Positions 22,303 through 38,726 of a DNA stretch of 64,000 nucleotides are shown here, piece after piece. Source of the stretch: Heterodera schachtii (lineage: Eukaryota; Nematoda; Chromadorea; Rhabditida; Heteroderidae). Location: NCBI GenBank assembly GCA_023374025.1, contig SIJG01000002.1:484488-548487 (forward strand). The letters are read 5' to 3'. The position numbers and the translations under genes are program-made. The notes under the pieces were generated by a model. It was not told the DNA's origin. It did no database searches and worked only from the letters and a program-made list of their open reading frames with translations. Within the stretch, counting starts at the first letter, position 1, and each line of letters begins with the position of its first letter.

Positions 22303-25300
22303 TCAAGTGCTCAGTTTTATTGTGCCAACAGAGGAAGCAATTTCATGTTTTTTCGCCAGTGCGTTTAGCCTTTCCTGCAATTGGCCGTGCAATTCGGCCA
22401 AATTGTCGCGAAAAACGCCAAAGTTTTCACAGACGAGAACACCTGTTAAACTTGTCATTAGACTCTGTCAGAAAGGTGAAGAGGAAGGGTATACAATTTT
22501 TCAGTGATTCTTGGATGACTTCCGCCAAAAGGTCGCTACACGAACTTCCCTCCAGAAATTGGTCCATCAGCTCAAAAAGATGTGAAAGCAAATCGGCAAA
22601 AGAATCCAATCTGAAAAACGGACAATAATTAACATTCCGGAGCAGGACAACACGTCGTCGCCGAAACGTCGTCGGGACAAAACGTGTCATGCCAAAAAGC
22701 GCCGGAAAATTCCGAAAAATTTACTAACTTAGAAATTTTTCAAAGAAAAAATTTTTAGAAAATTTTTCTGGTAAATTAATAAGTATTTCCAAAAAATCGC
22801 TAAAAATTTCTCAAAAATTTTTTGTTCTTAGAATTTTCTTATAAAAAATTTTTTCTAGAATTTTTCTTTGAAAAATTTCTAAGTTAGTAAATTTTTCGGA
22901 ATTTTTCGGCGCTTTTTGGCATGATGACGTTTTGTCCCGACGACGTTTCGGCGACGACGTTTTGGTGGGGTGCACCGTTAACACTCGCATAAATATTCAT
23001 TTTTTTGTTTTGCCTGCTAATTTGCGTAAGATTGCCAAGCAGAATTTTGCAAATGAATTGAATGGCGCGGATTCGGGCTTCCTCCATCCCAATTGGGTCC
23101 ATGGGCGAAATTGGGGGGCTGCTGGCCAAGAGTTTGCTGAGGAGGGGGAAGAGCACTTCAGCAAAACAATCCTCCCAATCCGCCGGTTGCATGAGTTCAC
23201 TTAAAGCGGGCACACGAAAGGAATTCTGAAAGGTTTTAACATTGCCAAAAAACGATTTGCATAATGAGTGTCAAAAAATTAGTAATAATCAAATCAAACC
23301 CCGAGGGCGTCAAGGGACTGAGCACGAATTCGGCGTCGACAATCGCAAGACAGTCGGGCCATCGCCTGGAGCAGCGGGCGCCAATAAACAGTCCATAGTT
23401 CGGTGAGGAAAACTGTACACAGCGGCTGAACATCAGCAAGCAGCAGCAGCAGAAGAGGCGGTTGGGTTGACAGATTCGGCAGCGGTGCTCCATTCCTTGT
23501 GAATGGTCGCTGCACGGGCATGGAGTTGGGCACAAATGGTCAACAACTGATTGGTTTACAATGTGTGAAGATGGTACAAACAAATATTTTTTAATTTGCC
23601 GCGGTGGGAAAGACCACGCTTTCACCTGTAAAGATGCGTCCATGTAACAGTTGGACAGTCTTTCGTGCTCCCCCACCGCCCGCTCTCCTTCCCCAATGTG
23701 TTGCTGTTCTGTGACATTATTCGTTCCATTTTGATCATTATTTGGCACTGAAAATTGCTTCGAGTGATTGTCGTTGGACAGTGTTTGAGCAGACGGAGGA
23801 GTCGCCGGAAGTTTCATTGGGGCACACCTTACAATGAGCAGATTTTTATTTACGAATTTAACTTCCAACTCACTTTCCTCCATCCAGACTGGCTTCAACC
23901 ATTGTTCGAAGACACCTCGTGAATTGGGCAAAATTCGATGGCGTTATATGCGCCGCATCACGGGCCAAAAACGTCAAAATTTCACAGACTTTTAGGAAAG
24001 CGGCTGGATCGTGTCGGGATAAATTGAATGCCAGTACGATAGTGCCACGTTTGAAAACCGAAGAACAGTCTTTGGGAAGGGGCGGTGGGGGCAACTGAAA
24101 GGGAAAGCCAACATATGTAAGCATCAACCAGCAGAACAGTTGTTTTTCAACTAATAATAGCGCCTGAAACACACCTCGACCATTTCTGCCCCGTCGATTT
24201 CGTCGCGGTAAGCGGCCGCGCCGGCAGATTCCAAAAGTATGAAAAACATTTCCCAATGTTCGCTCGCGTGTAAATTGGCAGCATTTGCGCGGAGGAGCTG
24301 ATGGAGACCGAAAGCAATTTGACGGGAGAACAGAAACAATTCGGGTGGTCGAAGTGCCAAGAGTTCACAGCCCATGAAATGGAGCACTTCGTCGGCACAA
24401 TTGCTGGCGCGGTCCTGGACAGTCTGCTGATTGGAAGCCAGTGAATCTGAAATAAAAATCCAATTTATAAACAAAAAATTAACATTTCAATCAAGGGCGT
24501 AGCCAGGACCTTCGTTTCGGGGGGGGGGGGGCCCAACTCAAAAAGTCGATTCTTAGGGGTGTATTTTTCTTTTTTAGGACAATTTTTAGGGGTGTATTTT
24601 TGGTTTTTTGAAATCCCGAGTTAGGGGTGTATTTTACAAAATTTTTCGCAAAAAATTAATATTTTTTGCCATTTTGGCCTCCATTTTTCAAAAATATGGT
24701 ATAATGGGGGTCCGGCTGTGCTGATAGGCGCCGCCGGGAAAATTTTTGAGTATTTTAATGCAATTTTGTTAAGAAAATTGCTTAAAATTTCAAAAAAATT
24801 ACTGAAAATTTTTTATTTTCGGGGGGGAAACGACGTGGGGGGGAAACGACGGGGGGGGGGGGAAACGACGGGGGGGAAACGACACGGGGGGGAACCGGCG
24901 GGGGGGGGGGGGAACCGGCGGGGGGGAAACGACGGGGGGAAATGAAGTGCACCCGCCTTTGTTCGTCACTTCGCCCCGTTGTTGCTTGTGCTGTTTGTCG
25001 TCGTCCATTGGGTCCACCACAATTACCACGCATTTGTTTTGTCCGGCAATGATTTGCTGCGACTGCTTTTGCGTTGCCAAATTCGGTGTCATCACCGCTT
25101 CCGAAGTTTGTTTCCCTTTTTCAATTGGAGTTGGTGTGAAATGTTGTCCTAAACGGAAGAGATTCCGATTGGCAATTCGGACAATGGACACGACGGCACG
25201 CTCCATCAGTTGTTGGTTGTGTGGGAAGTGGGAAAGCAAAGTGCGCAGGTGGTCGCGCACCGGAGACCACACTTGGGCCAGCCTGTCCCGATTCTCCAGC

Positions 25301-25433
25301 ACAATGTTCGTCTGGAATTATTACCATTTCAGTAAAAAATGAAGTGTTAAAACCCAACATCAATTCAAGCAAAAAGACCATCGCCTCTTCCTCTTCCGGT
25401 GACAGTTTTACCACCGATGGCCCATTAGAAATG
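22303..25433 (-). CDS. GBF1-like Arf-GEF, C-terminal half only (HDS regions)
   Basis: GBF1/Gea proteins activate Arf1 at the Golgi through a Sec7 domain. Exons in reading order: 25354-25433, 24957-25311, 24175-24446, 23874-24094, 23626-23827, 23472-23546, 23300-23425, 23014-23225, 22495-22610, 22303-22464. Conserved blocks: VLENRDRLAQVW, SRQIAFGLHQLLRANAANLH, NLSRHDPAAFLKVCE, RDAAHITPSNFAQFTRCLRT, VEASLDGG, AQLHARAATIHKEW, RPLLQAMARLSCDCRRRIR, CFAEVLFPLLSKLL, GMEEARIRA, SDLLAEVIQESLKN. Two introns use GC donors (after 24957-25311 and 23014-23225). Two joins do not keep phase: the first intron, and the last, where the 30-bp GTATAC...ACAG intron gives a one-base mismatch. No Sec7 exon lies between 25.4 kb and the next gene at 27.1 kb. 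It is therefore either truncated or has far-upstream exons. Confidence 0.8.
22652..22960. repeat. Fold-back MITE in a GBF1-like intron
   Basis: A near-perfect inverted repeat. The left arm begins ACGTCGTCGCCGAAACGTCG and the right arm mirrors it (CGACGTTTCGGCGACGACGT). TGCCAAAAAGCGCCG and AAATTTACTAACTTAGAAAT follow inside with their complements. It lies within the intron between exons 22495-22610 and 23014-23225. No clear target duplication was found. Confidence 0.85.
24490..24945. repeat. Truncated repeat with poly-G arrays in a GBF1-like intron
   Basis: Begins like the 21703-22125 family (CAAGGGCGTAGCCAGGA) and holds three TTAGGGGTGTATTTT words and a GC-rich near-palindrome near 24712. 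It ends in repeated GGGGGAAACGACG / GGGGAACCGGCG words from about 24822. No second terminus was found, so it is probably truncated. Confidence 0.6.
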
Positions 25434-25603
25434 CTGGCGGTGAAATAATGATTAAGTGATCAGTAATGGAAAAGTCATAGACATAAACAAAAATGGGAGG
25501 AGGGAACAGAATTGGTCGCCTAAAAATGCACAATTAAATAAATGAAATGAAAAGGCATTTAAAATTTAAAATTAAAAATGTGAAAATGTAAAGACACCTA
25601 CAT
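25434..25603. other. Short AT-rich flank of the GBF1-like gene
   Basis: No further upstream exon recognised. Confidence 0.4.
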
Positions 25604-25909
25604 TAGAGACCGGACGGAATCGGGATGCCGAAAAAATGTTCGAGATTATCGAGATTTGGACGGGATCCCGACATCGGGATTCGTCTCGACCGTTTTCTAA
25701 AACTTACGGGATTGGGATTCGGTCGGGATCCGCCTTCTCGTTCGTTTTTTCTAGATCTTCGAGATAGATCGGGACCGGGATTCGGTCGGGATCCCGACTT
25801 GGGGCCCGTCTTCTCGATCGTTTTTCCAAGGTCTTCGGGATTGATCGGGATCGAGATTCGGTCGGGATCCCGGCTCGGGATCCCTCCAACCCCAGTTGTC
25901 CGGTTTCTA
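25604..25909. mobile_element. hAT-type MITE (decayed TSD)
   Basis: Ends TAGAGACCGGAC / GTCCGGTTTCTA. Flanks ACCTACAT and ATCTGCAT match at 6 of 8 bases, both differences being transitions. The interior repeats GATCGGGATCC-type words. The ends resemble those of 45428-46739 and 60398-60967. Confidence 0.65.
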
Positions 25910-27081
25910 ATCTGCATATTAGTGCTAATTGGTGTATCCTATTAGTACTCACTTTTGGCTGCAATCAAACCAACAAAAAAAAATATGTGGGTTGGCTTCG
26001 ACAGTAAAAATCCAAAATATCTTCCCTCATCCCAAGGGGGTAAAATATTGTAAGAAAAATGCAATCTAACCCAAAATAAATTTTCCAACTATGGCACCCC
26101 TTAGCCATCCATAGCAGATCGTATCACCCCGCCGAGTTTTCCCCCGCACCGTTCTCTCAACCCACGAGATTAAAAAAATATATATAAAATTTACGAAAAA
26201 TACTAAGACAAAATTTATGGGCTATGTCTATTATGTAAAAATTTTGGTAATAGTAGGGCTGTATTTTTCGACTTTTTGTCTAAAAATGGTTTAAATAATC
26301 TTTTGTTGAAGAAGTAATGATTTTTAATTGGTTTCCTTGTTTTTAAACCATTTTTAGACAAAAAGTCGAAAAATAAAAAATTTGAATTTTCGACTTTTGG
26401 TTCGAATTCGGGCCCAGAGTTCGAAATTGTTCGAAATAGATGCCGGATTCGTGATCAGCGACCCCGAAAACCCTCTGAAACATGTTTTCATGACTTAAGA
26501 AAACAAAAAATAATTTTTCTAAAAAAAGGGGGGGGGGGAGGACCAGCCCTACTATGCTATAGCTAATTTACATAAAAACTCGCCATTTGGTCATATGTAC
26601 AAAAAGTAAAACAATTATACCCCAAGGACAGGTTTTTTATAATAAATAGAAACCGTAACCATTTGTCCCCCTTAAATTTGTTATAATTTACGGTGTCGAG
26701 CACCAGCGATTCAAGAAAAGTTTCGAGTTTTTGCGGTTTCGAATCTTGGCATATTTTTGGCTTCGCGTATCAAGAAATTAATTGCTTTTTAGCAAAATTA
26801 TAATTAATTTTTTTTTGCGTCATCCATCCAATTTGTGTCTCACAAATTTAAGCAACAAAAAGCGGATGCTTTAAAAAATTTTTTCATTATTTATTCACAA
26901 AATGTTTGTTTTGTGAAAATGACTCATCCATTAATTTTTTATTTAAAATGCCAAAAAACAAACATTAAAATGGTCTTTCAAAATTTTATAGAAGGGCAGA
27001 CCTTTAGGCAAAAAAACAAAAAAACAGCCAAATTTTCATTTTTTAAATTTTAATTCCGATTAAAAAACTTCCGCTAATTCA
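25910..27081. repeat. Non-coding stretch with a fold-back
   Basis: No exon seen. At about 26260-26430 the words CGACTTTTTGTCTAAAAATG and their complement face each other, followed by TTCGAATTCGGGCCCAGAG. This resembles the inner arms of the element at 12933-14333. A poly-G tract lies near 26529. Confidence 0.5.
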
Positions 27082-30334
<3,253 letters not shown>

Positions 30335-31017
30335 TTTTGGAATTATTATTTTAAAATTTAAATCTAAATTCCTTTCAGATAAAAACACAAGGATAAAAAT
30401 GCATTAAATTTGAGAGGAAAAGGGCAAAATTAAAAATAAGAACATTAAAATTGTAAATAAAAGAACATTCTATTTAAATGAATGAAAATTTTTTTTTGAA
30501 TTAAATGGAATAAATAGAAAATGATAAAAAAGAAATAAAATTTAAATAAAAAATTATAGGAAAAGAAATAAAAATTATATAATAAAAAAAGATAGAAAAG
30601 AAATTAAAATTATATAATTCATTTACATCATTTTTAAATGTGTGGTAAAATGGCGGACCGAAAATTCCGCAAATCGATCGTTTAGCAAATAAATATGTAG
30701 AAAATGAAAGGTGCAGAAACTCCAGCACAAACTTTGAGAAATATGTATGTTGTGTGAATGAATGATGAATGAATAAATGCGTAATTTTTTGAGCACATTT
30801 GTTTTTTCTTTATTATAATTTTATTTTATTTTATTTGGGCATTTTAATTAAAAACAATTAACAATTTTTTTCAAATATATATTAAATCTAAAAATAAAAA
30901 ATAAAATCGAAAAACACTAAATTAATTGAATATGGAGATGTGATCAAAAGTGTTTTCCAAAAATAAGCAATTCGCTGCTTTTTGGTGCTGGGTCGTTTCG
31001 TAAAACTGTGAATTTTA
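30335..31017. other. AT-rich intergenic, upstream of the minus cysteine synthase
   Basis: No gene seen. The bases just before the start codon (AAAATAATAATTCCAAAA on the coding strand) are nearly the same as before the plus-strand paralogue, so part of the 5' flank was duplicated too. Confidence 0.5.
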
Positions 31018-31310
31018 AAGATTTTTCGAGAAAAATTCGTCATAACTTTTCTTAAACACAACCAAATTAAACAATTTTGGTATTATATGATAGCTCTTAG
31101 ATTGCTCTATTAGCAAAAAAATTTCAGTGAGTTTTTCAGAAAGTTATGTCTGTTTTTTTAACAATTTTGGGCATAACTTTCTGAAAACTTAATGAAATTT
31201 TCTGCAATTTTTCATGCTAATAGAGCAATCTAAGAGCTATCGTATGATACCAAAGATTATTTAATTTGTTGTTTAAGAAAAGTTATGGAAATTTTTATCG
31301 AAAAATCTGT
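31018..31310. repeat. Fold-back repeat with a CTCTATTAGC core
   Basis: The left arm (TCATAACTTTTCTTAAACA, GATAGCTCTTAGATTGCTCT, AGCAAAAAAATTTC, GAAAGTTATG) is mirrored by the right arm ending CTTAACTTTTC-type sequence in reverse. The CTCTATTAGC core also occurs near 16733, 18671, 40098, 40277, 40740 and 42573. Confidence 0.75.
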
Positions 31311-32059
31311 AAACATGAAACTGGAGTCAAGAATTTTTAAAGCAATTTTTAATAAATTACAATTTTGAGCGTTTTAAATACAACTATTTAAAGATTTCGT
31401 CCGAAAAGGGCCATTTTTGACGCGTTTTTAATCAAACTAAAAAGATTGGTCCGGCAGTGCCGCTGAACAGATTTAAAGCTATAAATGAACAGTTTTGTGG
31501 ATTTTTAGGCATAGGTTTAAATTTAAATTAAGGATTCAGGGCCTGAGGCACCGCCGGGGAAGAATTTTTGATTTTTGCTTTATTTATTACTAGAATTTAT
31601 CAAAAATTGATGATTTTATGATTTTTTATTGGGCTAAAAATTAAACTTTTTTTTTGTTGTAATCTTTGTATCAAATCGCCAGATGAAAATTGCAAAAAAT
31701 AAAAATAAATAAATAAATAAAAAATAATAATTCTTTTCAGAAAAAATAAAATTTATGAATGTAATGCAAATAAATGTTACAGAATATCTGATGAGAGAAT
31801 GTAAAAAATTTAATTGAAGATTTTTCCTTTAAATGCATATTTAAATAAATTCTTGGTTTAGAATTCAAATATTTCTATAAATTGAAAAGTAAAATTTTTT
31901 TTTTCATTTTCTGGTCTGGACAGGCATAAAAATGCGTTTTTTATAAATGCAATAAAATTTAAAAAATTAACGAATTTTATTTTTAAAACAACAAAAATTT
32001 TATCATATTGCAATCGGGTGACATTATGAGAAAAATGCGAATTTTATCTTTCTAATCGT
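31311..32059. other. AT-rich intergenic
   Basis: No gene seen. A degenerate copy of the GC-rich box (GGTCCGGCAGTGCCG) occurs near 31450. Confidence 0.5.
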
Positions 32060-32767
32060 TCAATTCTCCTTAATTACTTCTCCAAATTGTTTCTTCCAAT
32101 TGGAAAAGGTCCGAAGATTAATTTTCAATATTTTTGAAATTTTCTCGTCACTCATTTTTGGTTTTTCTCCTTTAATTTGCCAATATTTTTTAATTGTTTT
32201 CATTTTTTCTTTTTCATTTATTCTTTCAAACATGCCAAATTGTTTCTTCCATTTCTGAATTGTTCTATAATTTACTCCAATTTTCTTACAAATTTCTGTA
32301 TAATTTTTGTCCCATTCTTTTTGCGAATATTTTCTTCCATTTTGTTTATATTCATTTTTCATTGCCATAAATTTTTGAACAATTTCAATTTTTTGTTCAT
32401 CCGTTTTTGATTTGTTGTGGCATTTATATAGGCCCAATTCTTTGATCCATTGATAAATTTTGTGTCGTTTTGTTCCCAATTTTTTTGCTATTTTCCATTC
32501 AATTTTTTTCCATTCTTTTGTTGTATATTTTCTCCCCTTTTGCTTGATTTTATCTTTAATTTTATTGAATTTCTCAACAATTTCTCTCCTTTTCTGATCA
32601 TTTTCATTTTGATCATTTTGTTTTTCTTCCCATTTTTCTCCAAATATTTCTTCAAATGTTTTTTGTTGCAATTTTTTCTTCTCTGATCCAACTTTTTCAA
32701 TTTGAACAATTAAAAATAATGCAATTAAAAGATATAATTTGAATATTTTCATTTTTTTTCTTTTCAA
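32060..32767 (-). CDS. Secreted Lys-rich protein with three HTH-like repeats
   Basis: Single uninterrupted frame of 235 residues. The N-terminus (KIFKLYLLIALFLIVQ) is a likely signal peptide with cleavage near VGS-EKK. There are no other membrane segments and almost no cysteine. Three units of about 55 residues follow, each ending in the same helix: IYQWIKELGL, then IQKWKKQFGM, then FSNWKKQFGE. These are preceded by GRKYTTKEW / GRKYSQKEW or KMSDEKISKILKIN. The pattern looks like homeodomain-like helix-turn-helix units, as in transposase DNA-binding regions (recall and inference). A paralogue is at 58465-59187 and a relic at 61575-61655. Intron-free, unlike the housekeeping genes around it. 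Function unknown; a secreted DNA-binding or protein-binding effector is a possibility, not a finding. Confidence 0.8.
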   Translation of the reverse strand: MKRKKMKIFKLYLLIALFLIVQIEKVGSEKKKLQQKTFEEIFGEKWEEKQNDQNENDQKRREIVEKFNKIKDKIKQKGRKYTTKEWKKIEWKIAKKLGTKRHKIYQWIKELGLYKCHNKSKTDEQKIEIVQKFMAMKNEYKQNGRKYSQKEWDKNYTEICKKIGVNYRTIQKWKKQFGMFERINEKEKMKTIKKYWQIKGEKPKMSDEKISKILKINLRTFSNWKKQFGEVIKEN

Positions 32768-33484
32768 TAAAATTTGGTCTTAAAAGTAATAAAACTTCTT
32801 ATAAAAATTAACAAAATAATGAAATGAATTATTTGATTAATAAATAAGCGAAATTTTGTTGGAAAATGCATTAAAAAATTTATTACACCAACAAATCAAT
32901 TAAATTTAATTTAAAAAACAATAATAATTCCATTTTCGTTTAATTGATTTTATGGAGAATTTTGGGCAATGTAATATTATATATTTTTAAAATGAAAAAT
33001 TTTCAACATTAAAATATTAAATTTAAAAATTCTCCAAAATGGGGAGATTTGATTATGTATGTCTGCTCAATTTTGAGCAATTATCGAGCAAAGTTCAGCT
33101 CATCCTCCAACACACACTCACAATGCACATTCTTATCCATTCATATTAATTGTGTGCACTTTCTGCTGCATTCTTTCATTTATTTTTCGATGGTGAGACC
33201 GATCCAATCAATTAGCGATTTTGTCTCCTCGGTCATAATAAGCCCAGCAATGTCGGGATTAATTGGGATTTCAGTGGCGGAAAATCCCTAATTAATCAAT
33301 TGACCAACGGAGACCTTGGATCAAAAGATCAGAATTAGCCAAAAAATGTTCATATAAGGGAAAATTTTTTAAATATTCTAATTTAGAGACACATTTTTCT
33401 TAATTAAATTATAAAAAGTAAATTTTTTTTAAAAATCCCTTCATATAAAAAGGATATTTAAATTTTAAAATAATAATTCCAAAA
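32768..33484. other. Intergenic between secreted HTH gene and plus cysteine synthase
   Basis: No gene seen. Less AT-rich between 33050 and 33290, but the open frame there has no motif. Contains the 5' flank of both neighbouring genes. Confidence 0.45.
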
Positions 33485-36189
<2,705 letters not shown>

Positions 36190-37135
36190 TTAGAATAAAA
36201 ACAAATTTTAGCTGAAAATTCTTAGCCATTTAAAATTTAATAAATTATTTTTTATTTTTTAGGGTTGGACGGGCCCCGGCATTTTGACAAAAACGGGATC
36301 CGGGAATTACAGGTGTCCAGAATTCAACCGGTTCTGGGTATCGAGTTTAATTGGGTCCTAAAATTTTTTAATTTTTCAAAAATTAATTAATATGGCCGAA
36401 AGATATCCGGGTATGGACCCGGTCTTACTGGTTTCATTGACTTGTCCAACCCTATTTTTTCTGCACAACGATTTTGTCCTAATTTATAAAATCTTGAAAT
36501 GTTAGCATTATTATATAAATGAAAATTAGTCATTCATAATTGGAAAAGCAAATGATAAATGATGAATAAAATTGCTAAAAATGTAAGCAGCGAAATAATG
36601 ACAATTCTTTCATTAAAAAGGTGAAAATCTCCGCTTTTTGTTTGCTTGATTTTATGGACCAAATTAGATTGAATTACGCGAATTCGCTATAATTTTGCCC
36701 GAAAGAAACCAAATCTTATCGAATCCAAAAATGCCCCGAGATTCGAGACTTGTTTCTAATGCTCAAAACTGAGGAACTCAAAGACCCGAAACTTTTCTCG
36801 AGCTTCAATGTTACTCGATGCCGAGACTCTAATATTTTCACAATGAATCTTACTATAAATTCATGGCATCGTTTGATATTTCTTATGGGCCACGGACTCA
36901 CATGTCCCGCTGAGGCCAAAAAATTTTCCATTTCCGAAAAAAATCGAAAATTTTCTAAAAAATACCGTTAATCAAAAGCGCTTGAAAACCGTATCCTGAA
37001 AATAGACTCAAAATATTTAAATAAATAAACCTCGCCCTAATTATAACTAATTTTATCCACTAAGTTCTAAATGAATATAATATTAGAAAAGAAACATAGA
37101 ATAGCGAAATTTTTCGGGAAAAACAGAATTTTTTT
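36190..37135. repeat. Intergenic with a small TIR element
   Basis: At 36261-36454 the ends AGGGTTGGACGGG and CTTGTCCAACCCT face each other; flanks are T-rich and give no clear duplication. At about 36735-36840 lies a CCGAGA/CTCGAG-rich segment ending GTTACTCGATGCCGA that recurs at about 40590-40690. No gene seen. Confidence 0.5.
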
Positions 37136-38726
37136 TTATGAAAATGGCGATGAATTCAATATATCAAATTTTCTTTCATATTCTTTGTGAAATATGTTAT
37201 ATTCACTTGAATATCCTTCTTCGAATAAATTTTCAAATATTTTTCGTTGTTCCATTGCATTTTTTTTCGCGTTTTCATATATTTTTTCCATTTCTTCGTC
37301 AAATTCTAAGCGAAACATTTCAATTTTCTCATCTTTATTTTCTTCATAATTCATTTCCTCCTCATTTAGCAAATTAATTGCCAAATCATCCTCGAGATTA
37401 CCCAATTCATTGTCGTGTTTTTTCCAGAAATATTTTGAAATTACATTAAATTTTGAGATAATATTTAACAAATAAATGAATTTTCCGGTATTATTTACAA
37501 ATATTGGCTTAAATTTAGGCAATTGTTTGGATATCTCCCTGTTTTTAACTTAAAAAATAAAAATATTTAAAAATAAAAAAAATCCAAAATACCTCTAACA
37601 TAAAGACGGAATAAAATATTCATATAAAATGTGCAAATATTTTCGATTTTTTGGCATTTTTCATTGAATTCACTCCCAATTTTCACATTGCCAATGCTTT
37701 TTCATCAAATACACAACGCCAAGATGGGCCTCATTTTCTTGCGATTCATCCTTTTTTGTTCTTACATTAGAAAAAGGAAAAGGGTGAAACCATACTAATC
37801 GCATTCGTATTTTACCAAAAATCATTGCTTTTTCTTTCAAAAATTCAGTAAATAAAGAAGCATTCATCACACTTAATTTGGCATAATTGAAAATAATATT
37901 CAAGTTAAATTTAATTCAATGCTCACCCATATATTTGAATCGTCAAATTTTGACGCGATAATTATCAGATGTTTTCATCAAAAGCATCCGATGATGATGA
38001 ACTGACTTGTGCCCTTTTTGCTGCCTTTTTAAACATTTCGTATAAATTTCGATCAAAATTTTGTCTAATTATTTCCTCAACACTTTCATTCGGGCATTCT
38101 TCATTGGCCGTGTCAATTGCCAATTGCAAAATCATTTCATTAATTGGCAGGTTTTGTTCATTGCAAGCTTTTACTTCATCATCATTCAAGCATTCTTCAT
38201 TCAATAAAATTGGTTTATTTTTTCTCAAAAAATAATAATTTAATTGATAAGCATAATTTTTACTCTCTTCCGAATTAAAAAACCACCAAATATAATTAAG
38301 TGAATTTATAATATAAATTATTGGACACTCAATTTTAACTTGTCCAATTCTAAGAGCGAATTTCGGCTTCACTGCTGGGATCCCGACGTATTCTCTGAAG
38401 AAATATTCGTAAAAAATTTCCAAATATTTGCGAAATTTTTGGCATTTTTTCCGTTCAAATTCACCAAAATTTTCATTAATATTTTTGCATTGCCAATTAT
38501 TTTTCAAAAAATAAACAATGCCAAGGTGTGCTTCATATTTTTCGGTTTTATATTCACTGATTTGAATATTTTGTGCGCATTTCATAAAAGCAATTAGCAT
38601 ATCATCATCAATCTAATTAAAATGTATTTAAAAAACAATTAAAGTGAAACTCACCAATGATTTTCCATTTGAAAATGAAAAAAGGAAAATGATGGTAAAA
38701 GAAAGAGCCAAAGCAGGGTTAAACAT
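37136..38726 (-). CDS. Secreted EAHLG-repeat protein, intact by insertion but frameshifted
   Basis: Better copy of the family broken at 12257-17381. Exons in reading order: 38655-38726, 37927-38612, about 37593-37871, 37136-37548. Exon 1 gives MFNPALALSFTIIFLFSFS, a likely signal peptide. The mature part has two related units: one reads DDDMLIAFMK ... YEAHLGIVYFLKNNWQC ... YEYFFREYVGIPAVKPK. The other reads LFTEFLKEKAMIFGK ... NEAHLGVVYLMKKHWQC, with LPKFKPIF in the last exon. The acidic C-terminus includes EEMNYEENKDEKIEMF. Compared with the paralogue, one base is missing near 37976 (stop after DAFDEN), and the frame of the third exon cannot be followed to its end. So it is a recent pseudogene or carries sequence errors. 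No known domain recognised. Confidence 0.55.

Noticed and set aside
22519..22520. GTCATC donor giving an in-phase last intron for the GBF1-like gene
   Set aside because: It would remove VIQESLKN, which matches the family (ESLKN block), so the GTATAC donor with an unexplained one-base mismatch is preferred.
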